From positions 1 through 64,000 of the forward strand of contig CAMVPC010000017.1 of NCBI GenBank assembly GCA_947169265.1: DNA of 64,000 nucleotides, written 5' to 3'. Below the pieces are notes generated by a model, which made no database searches, was not told where the DNA came from, and saw only the letters and a program-made list of their open reading frames with translations. The translations under genes were made by a program, and so were the position numbers. This document shows positions 15,001-23,838 of this stretch, piece by piece. Positions within the stretch are counted from its first letter, which is position 1. Every line of letters starts with the position of its first letter. The stretch comes from an uncultured Prevotellaceae bacterium. Its GTDB lineage: Bacteria > Bacteroidota > Bacteroidia > Bacteroidales > Muribaculaceae.

Positions 15001-17835
15001 TTACGATTCCTTGTTGTCTTTCTTGCTCTTGTTAAAGCCCTTAAACCCTATTTTACTAAGTCCAAATGCGGCAACTAAACTCCCCGCAAATATAACGATG
15101 AGGGAATAGTTAGGCACTGAAACACCTACCCCAATAATAACAAGACCTATCACTATCAACACATAGCCCAGCGGTTTATTAACAGATACAGGAGTACTCT
15201 GAGGAGTGGAAGAAGCGACGGGAGTGGAAGATAGTCTGTCTGAGTCGAGGTATATATCATCGCTCTTGTCGTCATCGCCTTTCTTGCGCTTGAGAAGCGC
15301 CACCAGCAAGGCGGCGATGAGGGCCAGGAAGATGGCACCGATGGCGATGCGCGCCACGGTGATGGTGCTCTCGACCTGCGTAGGCTTGAAGGTGAGTTCG
15401 ATGTCGTGGTCGCCGGCGGGCACGCGCAATGCGCGCAGCACATAGTTGACGCGTCCTATCTCCAGTTCGTCCTTGCCATCGACCACAGCCTTCCATCCCC
15501 ACGGGAAATAAACCTCGCTGAGGACGGCCACACCGCCCTGTGCGCTATGACTATGGAAGACGAGACGGTTAGCCTCGTATGCAGTCAAATAAATCGTGTC
15601 GCCTGCGGCCTTGGGCGTAGCCTCGCCCAGGACGTTCTTGAACTTGGCGTCGGCGACGGCCGTGGTAGCGGGGTTGAAGTCGTTGAGGAAGGCCATCTCT
15701 TTGTCGGCATTGTCCACATAGGTGAGGGTATCGACAAACCAGGCATTGCCCAGCGCCTCGGGATTGCGTTGCGCCATCGGTTGTCCATCGGGACCCGACG
15801 ATATGAACCACTTGGCGTTGAGCATATTGAGGACATCCATGTTCATCTCGTCGCCCATGATTTGGCGCTCGATGAGGTCGTTGTAGCGACTCAGCTTGGC
15901 GGCATGGTAGCCGCCCACCGTCTTGTGGAAATAGCTCGAACGAGGGCTGGAGAAACCCGTGAGGTCCATCACACGGTAGTTAGGGTCGGGGTCCTGCAGA
16001 ATTTGCCGGTCGGCGGCTGTGGCCTGGAAAGGCTCGCCTTCGGCCTCGACGGCCTCCACGAAGTTATCGCTGTTGAGGTAGCGCTTGTTCACGGGATACA
16101 TGTCAGCCACCACAAGCAACGTGAGCAGGATACCGGCGCCGAGGGCTTTCGTCGAGGGCACTTTCTCGTCTTTTCGTGTCACAAAGAAGAAAATGGCCAG
16201 CACGCCACTGCCGGCAAGCACAAACAACAGGCTGCGCCAGGCGTCGCTGCTCACCAGATAGTGGCGCAGGGTGGTCACCGTGGTGTCGAACGACGGTGAA
16301 TTGGCGCGCACATCGTCGATTGATACCTGGCCTTGCGAGGCCGCCAGCAACTGGCGGGCGTCGCTATCGCTCACGCCGCCACCCATCACGCCGGGTGCCA
16401 CCGCGAGCAGGATGCAGAAGAACGTCACAACTCCCAGAGCCACAAAACATTCTTTCTTGTAGCTTGCCCAAAAGTGAGGCGTGGTCAATATCTTGTTCAG
16501 CGCGAGAGCCGCGAGCAACGGCATGGTGAATTCGGCCACCACAAGGATGCTCGATACCGTGCGGAACTTGTTATACATGGGCACATAGTCGATGAAAAAG
16601 TCGGTGAGCCACATCATGTTATGTCCCCACGACAGCGCAATCGACAGCAGTGTAGCCACCAGCAGCGCCCACTTGACAGGGCCGCGAACAACCATGATTC
16701 CCAGCACAAAAAGGAGGAAAATGAGGGCTCCCACATACACCGGACCACTCGTGAATGGCTGGTCGCCGAAATACTGCGAGAACACCGGCATCACCATGTC
16801 GGTGACTTGGTCCACCTCGCCGGCGTCGTTGAGTTCCTGATAGGCATCGGTCTCGGCCAGCGACGCCATGCTCGTACCACCCTTGGCGTTGGGCACGAGG
16901 AGGGTCATCGTTTCATCTACGCCGTAACTCCACTGTGTGATATACTCCTTGGTCAGTCCACTGCTCGTGGGCGTCTCACGGCTCTCGGGTGTGGTCTCTT
17001 TGCCGGCGGGCGCGGTGAGTTCGCTGTGACCGCCGCGCATCGTCTCCTTGGCATACTCGTAGGTGAAATACAGGTTGGGAAGGCTCGTTAGCGCGGCCAC
17101 GCCGGCCGCCACGGCCAGTACGCCGCTGGCGATAGCCCAGCGCGCCACCTTCTTATCGAGGATGGCCTTGACGAGGAAGGCGATGGCCAGCGCGATGATG
17201 ACGATGAGCGAGTAGTAGGTCATCTGCGTGTGATTATACAGCAGCTGCATCGACGCGAAAAGCGCCGTGAGCGCCCCGCCAAGCAGGTATTTGCCGCGAT
17301 AGGCGAGCACCATTCCGGCAATGGTGGGCGGAATGTAAGCGAGCACCACAAGTTTCCAAATGTGGCCCGCACCTATAATTATAAAGAAATAAGACGAGAA
17401 AGCGTACCCGATGGCACCCAGGATGGCCACATACCACTTTGTCTTGAACGACAGCAGCAGGATAAAGAAGCCCAGCATGAGCAGGAACACCCAATTCACC
17501 GGCTCGGGCAAGCCCAGCGTGAGCACTTTGTGTACCCACTTGAGCGGCGTGTTGCTCGCATAGGTGGGATTGATTTGGAACGTGGGCATGCCGCCAAAGA
17601 GCGAGTTGGTCCACCGCGTTATCTCGCCGTCGTGCTTCTCGCTGTAGAGCTGCCCCTCGTGGCCGTTGGCCAGGCCCTGGAGCACGTCGTTCTGTCGCAG
17701 TTCGTCGCCCTGAGCCACGTTAGGCGAGAAATATATCCACGCCAATACAAAAAACACCGCCACGGCACAAGCGAACGTGACAAGCGAACGCCATGTCACC
17801 GCGCCCGCAATCTTCTTATCCAAAAAATTACTCAT
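15001..17835 (-). CDS. YfhO-family membrane protein with an extra C-terminal two-helix tail
   Basis: A 944-residue polytopic membrane protein with about a dozen helices. It has the GT-C-like plan of the YfhO family: an early acidic periplasmic loop (NVAQGDELRQNDVLQG), a helix-rich core, and a periplasmic domain with YHAAKLSRYNDLIERQ and LRVPAGDHDIELTF. YfhO proteins in Firmicutes transfer sugars to lipoteichoic acid; the role in Bacteroidetes is not established. The normal family C-terminus is the membrane helix near 860-880. Here it is followed by an acidic linker and a tail (about 885-944) starting KPLGYVLIVIGL and ending GFKG plus Lys/Asn. The tail is homologous to that of the DUF3098 protein at 488 and is AT-rich (35-45% GC by hand count over 15001-15180). 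Confidence 0.88.
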   Translation of the reverse strand: MSNFLDKKIAGAVTWRSLVTFACAVAVFFVLAWIYFSPNVAQGDELRQNDVLQGLANGHEGQLYSEKHDGEITRWTNSLFGGMPTFQINPTYASNTPLKWVHKVLTLGLPEPVNWVFLLMLGFFILLLSFKTKWYVAILGAIGYAFSSYFFIIIGAGHIWKLVVLAYIPPTIAGMVLAYRGKYLLGGALTALFASMQLLYNHTQMTYYSLIVIIALAIAFLVKAILDKKVARWAIASGVLAVAAGVAALTSLPNLYFTYEYAKETMRGGHSELTAPAGKETTPESRETPTSSGLTKEYITQWSYGVDETMTLLVPNAKGGTSMASLAETDAYQELNDAGEVDQVTDMVMPVFSQYFGDQPFTSGPVYVGALIFLLFVLGIMVVRGPVKWALLVATLLSIALSWGHNMMWLTDFFIDYVPMYNKFRTVSSILVVAEFTMPLLAALALNKILTTPHFWASYKKECFVALGVVTFFCILLAVAPGVMGGGVSDSDARQLLAASQGQVSIDDVRANSPSFDTTVTTLRHYLVSSDAWRSLLFVLAGSGVLAIFFFVTRKDEKVPSTKALGAGILLTLLVVADMYPVNKRYLNSDNFVEAVEAEGEPFQATAADRQILQDPDPNYRVMDLTGFSSPRSSYFHKTVGGYHAAKLSRYNDLIERQIMGDEMNMDVLNMLNAKWFISSGPDGQPMAQRNPEALGNAWFVDTLTYVDNADKEMAFLNDFNPATTAVADAKFKNVLGEATPKAAGDTIYLTAYEANRLVFHSHSAQGGVAVLSEVYFPWGWKAVVDGKDELEIGRVNYVLRALRVPAGDHDIELTFKPTQVESTITVARIAIGAIFLALIAALLVALLKRKKGDDDKSDDIYLDSDRLSSTPVASSTPQSTPVSVNKPLGYVLIVIGLVIIGVGVSVPNYSLIVIFAGSLVAAFGLSKIGFKGFNKSKKDNKES

Positions 17836-17866
17836 CTTAATTATATGGTTTTTTTACATTCAACCT

Positions 17867-17899
17867 GCAAAATTAGTGCAAGTCAAGCGCAGAACAAAA
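17867..17899 (-). promoter_or_regulatory. Promoter of the YfhO gene
   Basis: On the minus strand TTTTG (17895-17899), 19 bp and TAATTTTGC (17867-17875) match the consensus. It lies about 32 bp upstream of the YfhO ATG. The -33 box and spacer belong to a sequence that is duplicated upstream. Confidence 0.7.
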
Positions 17900-18044
17900 T
17901 GAAAAAAACATTTTTTCATTTTTTATGCCTTGATGCCGCCTAATTTCGACCCCTTGGGTGGGTCAACATGAGTGCAAGTCAAGCGCAGAACAAAATGAAA
18001 AAAACTTTTTTTCATTTTTTATGTCTTGACGCCGCCCGATTTCG
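17875..18044. repeat. Tandem duplication of 74 bp covering the YfhO promoter spacer
   Basis: 17875-17948 and 17971-18044 align without gaps at a 96-bp offset, with 5 differences by hand count. Each copy contains the -33 box and a self-complementary AAATGAAAAAA/TTTTTTCATTT hairpin. A third fragment, 18051-18068, repeats the end of the unit. The upstream copy lacks a -7 element. Confidence 0.85.
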
Positions 18045-18069
18045 CCTCCATGACATCGCCTGATTTCGT

Positions 18070-18142
18070 CAAGAAAGAAAAAATGGTTGTCTCCCGACAA
18101 CCATTTTTTTAATTAACCTTAAATCTAATACCATGAAAAACA
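18070..18142 (-). ncRNA. Probable small RNA or terminated leader
   Basis: On the minus strand a -7 element TAAATTTGC (18147-18155) is followed about 40 nt later by a near-perfect intrinsic terminator: nine GC-containing pairs extended by A-T pairs (18077-18110), with a GGGA tetraloop and a long U-run. No gene lies between them. A short transcript of about 70 nt is the simplest reading. The plus-strand copy of the terminator could also end transcription from the other side. The stretch 18156-18300 shows nothing recognisable. Confidence 0.5.
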
Positions 18143-18300
18143 CAGTGCAAATTTAAGGCCTATTTTGGTTTATATCATAAAAATAGACTAAAAAAACGTC
18201 GCCTGTTAACATTTTTTATAAATCAAGACGCTTTTTTCACACTTTAACCCTGTGTAAGGCCTTGTAACCGCGGTCTATATATCCCGAAAGGAGGGAGTGG

Positions 18301-19074
18301 TTACAGGCCGAACAGGGTGCGGGCTGCCTTGTCGGCGGCAAGCGTGACGGCGGCGGTTGTTGTGCCGAGGGATTGAGCCACAAAGGCTGCTGTGGCCGGC
18401 AGGAAGGCGCTCTCGTTACGCTTGCCGCGGTGGGGCACGGGAGCGAGGTAGGGCGCATCGGTTTCGAGTAGCAAGCGGTCGAGTCCCACCACGGGCAGGA
18501 TGTCCTTCACGTCGCTTTTCTTGAACGTGACAATGCCGTTGACACCGAAATAGAAGTCGCCGCGCCGGCGCAACCGCTCCACGTCGGCAGGCGAGCCGGT
18601 GAAGCTGTGGAACACGCCACGCGGCAGTGGCTCGTCGAAGTTGTCGAGCACCCACAGAATTTCGTCAAGGGCCTCGCGGCAATGGATGATGAATGGCAAG
18701 TCGCGCTCGCGGCACCATCGCAGCTGTGTGTCGAGGGCCTCGAGTTGCTGTTCGCGCCACTGGCGTTCCCAGTATAGGTCTACGCCGATTTCTCCCACAG
18801 CGACGAAGGTGCCGGCGGGCATTTCGTCAAGTTGCCGTTTCATTTCGTCGAGTTGCCGGTGGAAGTCGTCGCGCACCTCTTCGGGGTGGAGGCCTATGGT
18901 GAGCGACACGAAATGGGGGTAGTCGCGTTTCATGTCGTGCAGGCGCTTGAGGCTGGCCAAGTTTTCGTTGGGCAGCACGACGTGGGTGATGCCGGCCTCG
19001 ATGGCGCGGGTTACTACTTCGTGACGGTCGGCGTCGAAGGCTTCGCAGTAGAGGTGTGAGTGGCTGTCGATCAT
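18301..19074 (-). CDS. TatD family metal-dependent hydrolase
   Basis: A TIM-barrel hydrolase of 257 residues, the usual length. Metal ligands are seen in the N-terminal DSHSHLY (H5, H7), in AVGEIGVDLY, in PFIIHCREA, in GVFHSFTGS and in LLLETDAPYLAP. TatD proteins have been described as 3'-5' DNA exonucleases or D-aminoacyl-tRNA deacylase-like enzymes; the true substrate is open. The ATG overlaps the stop of the polyprenyl synthase gene by 3 bp, so the two are co-translated. Confidence 0.93.
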   Translation of the reverse strand: MIDSHSHLYCEAFDADRHEVVTRAIEAGITHVVLPNENLASLKRLHDMKRDYPHFVSLTIGLHPEEVRDDFHRQLDEMKRQLDEMPAGTFVAVGEIGVDLYWERQWREQQLEALDTQLRWCRERDLPFIIHCREALDEILWVLDNFDEPLPRGVFHSFTGSPADVERLRRRGDFYFGVNGIVTFKKSDVKDILPVVGLDRLLLETDAPYLAPVPHRGKRNESAFLPATAAFVAQSLGTTTAAVTLAADKAARTLFGL

Positions 19075-20036
19075 CGGTCGCGGCGCGTGAGACGGTTGAT
19101 GAGCGCGGCAAAAGCTTCATGGGCGTCATTGCCCATTTTCACGCTGTCGAGCCACTGGAGCGCGCGCCGGCTGTAACGCGCTATTTCGTCTTGTGCGAGT
19201 TCTTTGAGGCCCAGTTGCTCGTAGATGGCGGTGACGGCCTTCACCTTGTCGTCATGGCGCTCGGAACTCGTGTCGAGCCATTGCCGCAGCAAGGTGGCTT
19301 GCTCGCCTGTGGCGCGATTGAGGGCGTTGATGAGCAGGAAGGTCTTCTTGTTGTTGGCTATATCGCCGCCTATTTCCTTGCCGAAGGTGACCGGATCGCC
19401 CCACACGTCGAGCCAGTCGTCCTGCAGCTGGAAGGCGAGCCCCAGGTCGACGCCCATCCGGTAGAGTGCCTGCGCGTCGTCATCGCCGGCGCCGGCGGCG
19501 AGAGCTCCCGTTTTGCAGGCGCATCCCAGCAACACCGAGGTCTTGAGGCGTATCATTTCGATGTATTCATCGAGTGCCACAGTGTCGCGGCTTTCGAAGT
19601 CCATGTCGAGCTGTTGTCCTTCGTAGATTTCGATGGCCGTGCGGTTAAACAGGTCCAGCAGGTCGAATCGGCGCGCGCGTGTCATCAGTTGCGTGGCAAG
19701 GGTGAGCATGGTGTCACCGCTCAGGATGGCCACGTTGTCGTTCCATTGGCAGTGCACGGTGGGCTTGCCGCGGCGTCGGTCGGCGCGGTCCATGACATCG
19801 TCGTGCAACAATGTGAAGTTGTGGAACATTTCGATGGCCAGTGCCGCGTCGAGGGCGTCGTCGGCCTTGCCTCCCATGGCTTCGCAGGCCATGAGGGTGA
19901 GCACGGGTCGCAGTCGTTTGCCGCCCAGGTCCATGGTGTAAGCGATGGGTTCGTAGAGTCGCGCGGGTTGTTCGGGATATTGGAGTCGTGCGATGGCTCC
20001 GTTCACCATGTCGAGATATTGGTTGAAGGTTAGCAT
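19071..20036 (-). CDS. Polyprenyl synthetase (trans-isoprenyl diphosphate synthase)
   Basis: A 321-residue enzyme that condenses isopentenyl diphosphate with an allylic diphosphate. Both aspartate-rich motifs are present: DDVMDRADRRRGKPT and QLQDDWLDVWGD. GGKRLRPVLTLMACEAMGG is the first conserved block. Bacteroidales homologues near tatD are annotated as short-chain (farnesyl or geranylgeranyl) synthases; the product chain length cannot be read with confidence. It overlaps tatD downstream. Confidence 0.92.
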   Translation of the reverse strand: MLTFNQYLDMVNGAIARLQYPEQPARLYEPIAYTMDLGGKRLRPVLTLMACEAMGGKADDALDAALAIEMFHNFTLLHDDVMDRADRRRGKPTVHCQWNDNVAILSGDTMLTLATQLMTRARRFDLLDLFNRTAIEIYEGQQLDMDFESRDTVALDEYIEMIRLKTSVLLGCACKTGALAAGAGDDDAQALYRMGVDLGLAFQLQDDWLDVWGDPVTFGKEIGGDIANNKKTFLLINALNRATGEQATLLRQWLDTSSERHDDKVKAVTAIYEQLGLKELAQDEIARYSRRALQWLDSVKMGNDAHEAFAALINRLTRRDR

Positions 20037-20072
20037 AATGGCGGGGTTAGGTTGTCGATGAGAAAGGGGGGG

Positions 20073-20696
20073 TTACAAGTTGTCGTTGTAACTGGTGATG
20101 AAAGTGTTAAAGTCTTCGGTGCTGTAGATGGCGCGCAGGGCTTCGATGCGCTTTTCGATGTCCTCTTTGTCGGCATCGGTCTCCCGGGCCAACGCGGCAC
20201 CCAGGTTGGCGGGTGTCGTGGCCGCCGAGTAGACCTTCATCTGGTCGTTGATGGGAAGCGAGGCCGCTTGCTCGTCGATGGCGGCGTCGAGGGTGGCGCC
20301 GGCTTGTGCGCGGCCCAGGCGCTCGGCGGCCTCATGGCCGGCATTGAGGCGTGCTGTGGCGGTCTGGCGGTCGCATTTTCCATTGAGGAGCGCTTCGACG
20401 ATGTGATGGGCTTGTCGCTCGGCAAAGTTTTCATCGCTCTCGGTGAGCAGGTGGGCGGCCATTTCGATGGTGACGTTGTCGCTTTTGGTGGCGGCTTCGA
20501 TGAGTGCTTCGTCAAACGACCCGGTGAACGTGAGGTCGTCGCGCGTCGTGGTGATGGCGTTGAGCACGCTGTCGAGCGCGGTGCTGTCGTTCCAGGCGGC
20601 TACCAGCGCGTTGCCCAGTCGCGTGCCGTCGTCGCTGCCGCTCGAGCACGAGGCGAGGGTTGCCAGAACGATGAGAAGTGATAATAGTTTTTTCAT
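20073..20696 (-). CDS. Putative lipoprotein of unknown function
   Basis: A protein of 207 residues with a lipoprotein signal (MKKLLSLLIVLATLASCSSG; lipid-bearing Cys at 17). The mature part is mostly helical, acidic and Ala-rich, with no recognised domain. It sits 36 bp upstream of the polyprenyl synthase gene on the same strand and follows another small lipoprotein gene. Confidence 0.75.
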   Translation of the reverse strand: MKKLLSLLIVLATLASCSSGSDDGTRLGNALVAAWNDSTALDSVLNAITTTRDDLTFTGSFDEALIEAATKSDNVTIEMAAHLLTESDENFAERQAHHIVEALLNGKCDRQTATARLNAGHEAAERLGRAQAGATLDAAIDEQAASLPINDQMKVYSAATTPANLGAALARETDADKEDIEKRIEALRAIYSTEDFNTFITSYNDNL

Positions 20697-20726
20697 TTTG
20701 ATAAGAGGATGGAATAGGGTGTAAAA

Positions 20727-21023
20727 TTAAAAAATTTCTTTGGCCAGTTGAGGGTCTTTTTCTTTGAGGTAGTTGTGAAACGCCTCGTCAAATTCTCTCA
20801 GGGCCACAGTGTCGTCGAGGATCATGTACTTGCTGGCTGTGGCGCGAGCCTCGAGAATGGCCTCTTGCATGGCCAGCGTGTCGCCATGGTCGGTGGCCAC
20901 CAGGCGTGTGGCGGCGGCTACACCTTCTTCGCGGGCTTGCTCACTGCGCGGCGATTGTCCTTCGCCCGAGCCGCAAGCGGCCAGTGCCAGGATGAGTGAA
21001 AGTGTGAGGAAAATCTTTTTCAT
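20727..21023 (-). CDS. Small putative lipoprotein
   Basis: A protein of 98 residues. The start was set at the ATG at 21023, giving a clean lipoprotein signal (MKKIFLTLSLILALAACGSG); a longer frame upstream overlaps xth. The mature part is helical and charged and ends AKEIF. Like its 207-residue neighbour it contains a Thr/Ala-rich helical segment followed by a region mentioning DFxxxxTxF-like spacing, but homology between them is not convincing. Function unknown. Confidence 0.7.
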   Translation of the reverse strand: MKKIFLTLSLILALAACGSGEGQSPRSEQAREEGVAAATRLVATDHGDTLAMQEAILEARATASKYMILDDTVALREFDEAFHNYLKEKDPQLAKEIF

Positions 21024-21034
21024 CAGAAGCCGGG

Positions 21035-21790
21035 TTAGTTGATGATGAGTTCTACGGGGCAATGGTCACTGCCCATGATGGAGGTAAGGATGGAGGCGTC
21101 GGCCAGGCGCGGCGCGAGGCGTTGCGAGACCAGAAAGTAGTCAATGCGCCAGCCGGCGTTCTTTTCGCGGGCCTTGAAGCGATAGCTCCACCACGAGTAA
21201 ATGTTTTCTTCGGTGGGATGGAAGTGGCGGAAGGTGTCGATGAAGCCGGCTTCGAGCAGCTGCGTCATCTTTTCGCGCTCCTCGTCGGTGAAACCGGCGT
21301 TACGACGGTTACTCTTGGGGTTCTTGAGATCTATCTCCTTGTGGGCCACGTTCATATCGCCGCAAATAATGACCGGCTTTGCGGCATCGAGGCGCGTGAC
21401 ATAGTCGCGGAAATCGTCTTCCCATGTCATGCGGTAGTCGAGGCGACGAAGGCCGTCCTGACTGTTGGGCACATACACGTTAACGAGATAGAAATCGTCC
21501 ATCTCGAGCGTCACCACGCGGCCTTCGTGGTCGTGGGCGTCGATTCCCAGGCCACGGCTCATGCTCAGTGGCTCGTGTCGTGTGAAGATGGCTGTGCCGC
21601 TGTAGCCTTTTTTGTCGGCGTAGTCCCAATAACTATGGTAGCCCTCAAATTCTAAATCGAGTTGTCCGTCCTGCATTTTGGTCTCTTGCAGGCATACAAA
21701 GTCGGCGTCGAGCTGCGTGAAGATGTCGGCGAAGCCTTTTGTGACTACGGCGCGCAACCCGTTCACGTTCCATGAGATGAGGCGTGTCAT
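21035..21790 (-). CDS. xth: Exodeoxyribonuclease III (AP endonuclease)
   Basis: A DNA-repair enzyme of 251 residues in the EEP family. It incises 5' of abasic sites and degrades 3' ends. Catalytic blocks are SWNVNGLRAV, LQETKMQ with metal-binding E36, GDMNVAHKEIDLKNPKSNRRNAGF, and the terminal SDHCPVEL. All expected residues are present. The ATG overlaps the stop of the small membrane protein gene by 4 bp. Confidence 0.96.
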   Translation of the reverse strand: MTRLISWNVNGLRAVVTKGFADIFTQLDADFVCLQETKMQDGQLDLEFEGYHSYWDYADKKGYSGTAIFTRHEPLSMSRGLGIDAHDHEGRVVTLEMDDFYLVNVYVPNSQDGLRRLDYRMTWEDDFRDYVTRLDAAKPVIICGDMNVAHKEIDLKNPKSNRRNAGFTDEEREKMTQLLEAGFIDTFRHFHPTEENIYSWWSYRFKAREKNAGWRIDYFLVSQRLAPRLADASILTSIMGSDHCPVELIIN

Positions 21791-22080
21791 GGTTCTTGCG
21801 TAGTAGTGGCCTCGGGGCCGGGTTCCACATCATTTTCCTTGCGTCGCTGTTGCCGCTCGAGCGCTATGTAGTCTTGCAGCATTTGGCGCTCGAGGCGTCG
21901 CACCCGCAGCAGGTAAATCACCGAAAACACGATGAGAACGAAAGCGACGATGAGGCCCGTGAGCTGTACCCACGAGGGAATCCACTCTTTTGCGCCCAAG
22001 AAAAGAAGCACAAGGCCTATGACCAGGGCGAGGCCGTCGAGTAATAGCGCGCGTCGCCGTAATTGAGAAATATTTGCCAT
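21787..22080 (-). CDS. Small membrane protein, unknown function
   Basis: A protein of 97 residues with two hydrophobic helices (about 12-28 and 38-57) separated by a short KEWIPSWVQ loop. A charged coiled segment RRLERQMLQDYIALERQQRRKE and an acidic tail follow. Both ends should face the cytoplasm. The pattern is found in Bacteroidales proteins of unknown role. It is translationally coupled to xth. Confidence 0.75.
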   Translation of the reverse strand: MANISQLRRRALLLDGLALVIGLVLLFLGAKEWIPSWVQLTGLIVAFVLIVFSVIYLLRVRRLERQMLQDYIALERQQRRKENDVEPGPEATTTQEP

Positions 22081-22111
22081 AAGAAATATATTATTGTGAA
22101 TTTAATGCAAT

Positions 22112-23689
22112 TTAATTAGTGGAGGAGTCGTGCACCGCTTTCCACTCCTTGATGGTGCGAGCCTCGGGATCGACGACGACGCCCACCTTGACTTTGCGGC
22201 GCGGGTCGCTCCAGTAGGGAATCAGGTAGTTCTTCTCGTCAATTTGGGCCAGGGCGTCGTCGACGGTGGCAGCGCCGTCGATTTTGAGCTCGAGCACATA
22301 GATGGTGGCGCGGTTGCGCATCACCACGTCGCAGCGGCCGCGCGCGTTGCGCACCTCCACGTCGGTCTCAATGCCCACACAGTCGAAGAGCACCTTGAGG
22401 ATGGCCTCGAAGTCGAGTTCGGTCTTCACGCCCAGATCGTAGGGCAGCGCCGAGAGGTAGCTTTGCACGGCGGTGAGTGCCGCGTCGATGTCGTCGTCGC
22501 GCATGGCGCGCTGCACGGCCATGAGCAACGAGGTGTTATCGTCGTCCGAGTCGTTCAGGTAAACCGGCATCAACGTGTTGTAGAGACCTGAGTACACCTC
22601 GCCGTTGGGGATGCCCACGGTGTAGAGGTCGAGGTCAAAATCATAGTCCTTGATGGTCAGGTAGCCGCTCTGATACAAAATGGGTATGGCGCTGGCCATG
22701 TTGTCGAACGGTTGGTCGAACGATGAGGCATAGACGTTTTTGCGCTCGATATCGGTGATTTTGAAGTTGTATTTGTTCAGTATCTTGATGAGTGCCGAGG
22801 GTGTCGCGCTCGAGAACCAGTAGTCGTCGAGTTTTATCCGCGAGAACGTGTTGACGATGCTGAACGGGTTGTACACATCGACCATCCCGGGGCCGAAGTG
22901 ATAACCGTCGTAACGCTCACGCAGACGCGCGAGCATTTCGTCGGGCGTGAGTTTATATTTCACCGCCAGCGTGGCGATATCGTCCTTGAAATCGCGCTCC
23001 AATTCGGTGGCGGTGATGCCGCACAGGCCTTCCCACGTCTCGTCCATCGAGATGTTCGAGAGGTTGTTGATGGTCGAGAAAATCGACATTTGCGAGAACT
23101 TGGTGATGCCCGTGAGGAACACGAAACGCAGGTGCTCGGCCATACTCTTGACCGGGCCGTAAAACGAGTTGTAGATGGAGCGGATGGCCTTGAGTTTTTC
23201 AGGCTCGTCAATGACGTTGAGCACCGGCGAGTCGTACTCGTCAAAAATCAGCACCGCGCGATGCCCCGTGCGCTCGTGCGCCGTGATGATGAGTTTCTCC
23301 AACCTGCCACCGAACGACAATCCTTCATTGTTCAATTCGTACTTCTTCTCGAAATCGGCCAGCAACGAATTGAGTGAAACATCCACATAATGGGGGTCAT
23401 CACTCTTGCAGCGCGACATGTCGAAGTGGAACACGGGGTATTCCACCCAGTCTTTCTCAAGGTTGGCGATAGCGAGACCCTCGAAGAGGTCCTTGCGTCC
23501 CTGAAAATAGTATTTCAGTGTGGAGCACAGCAGCGACTTACCGAAGCGGCGCGGGCGACTCAGGAACATCGCGTTGCCATAGTTGTTGGCAAGGTCAAAG
23601 ATATACCCGGTCTTGTCGACATAGACAAAACCATCCTTAATGATACTCTCAAAGTCCTGCACGCCCACAGGAAAACGACGTCGTGCCAT
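22112..23689 (-). CDS. AAA-ATPase-like protein with PD-(D/E)XK nuclease domain
   Basis: A 525-residue protein of the large Bacteroidetes family pairing an AAA-ATPase-like domain (PF09820 type) with a C-terminal DUF1703 nuclease. PVGVQDFESIIKDGFVYVDKTGY opens the domain. The Walker A-like loop is SRPRRFGKSLLCS, and Walker B is AVLIFDEYDSPV. The C-terminal nuclease motif is visible as RCDVVMRNRATIYVLELKID (D...ExK). Genomes of this order carry many copies, and their role is not known; they are often near mobile or variable regions. It is monocistronic with its own promoter. Confidence 0.92.
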   Translation of the reverse strand: MARRRFPVGVQDFESIIKDGFVYVDKTGYIFDLANNYGNAMFLSRPRRFGKSLLCSTLKYYFQGRKDLFEGLAIANLEKDWVEYPVFHFDMSRCKSDDPHYVDVSLNSLLADFEKKYELNNEGLSFGGRLEKLIITAHERTGHRAVLIFDEYDSPVLNVIDEPEKLKAIRSIYNSFYGPVKSMAEHLRFVFLTGITKFSQMSIFSTINNLSNISMDETWEGLCGITATELERDFKDDIATLAVKYKLTPDEMLARLRERYDGYHFGPGMVDVYNPFSIVNTFSRIKLDDYWFSSATPSALIKILNKYNFKITDIERKNVYASSFDQPFDNMASAIPILYQSGYLTIKDYDFDLDLYTVGIPNGEVYSGLYNTLMPVYLNDSDDDNTSLLMAVQRAMRDDDIDAALTAVQSYLSALPYDLGVKTELDFEAILKVLFDCVGIETDVEVRNARGRCDVVMRNRATIYVLELKIDGAATVDDALAQIDEKNYLIPYWSDPRRKVKVGVVVDPEARTIKEWKAVHDSSTN

Positions 23690-23715
23690 AAAAAAGATTG
23701 TTTGGAAATTTGTTT

Positions 23716-23748
23716 ACAAAATTAGAAAAAAACTAAGCAAAAACAAAA
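23716..23748 (-). promoter_or_regulatory. Promoter of the AAA-ATPase gene
   Basis: On the minus strand TTTTG (23744-23748), 19 bp and TAATTTTGT (23716-23724), 27 bp upstream of the ATG. Confidence 0.65.
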
Positions 23749-23838
23749 TTGAGGCAAAGAATTTGTTTTTTGTGTCTTATCGCTAAACTTTCGAGTCACC
23801 GTAAAGTCTAATTTTCAACACTAAAAATAGCGCTATTT

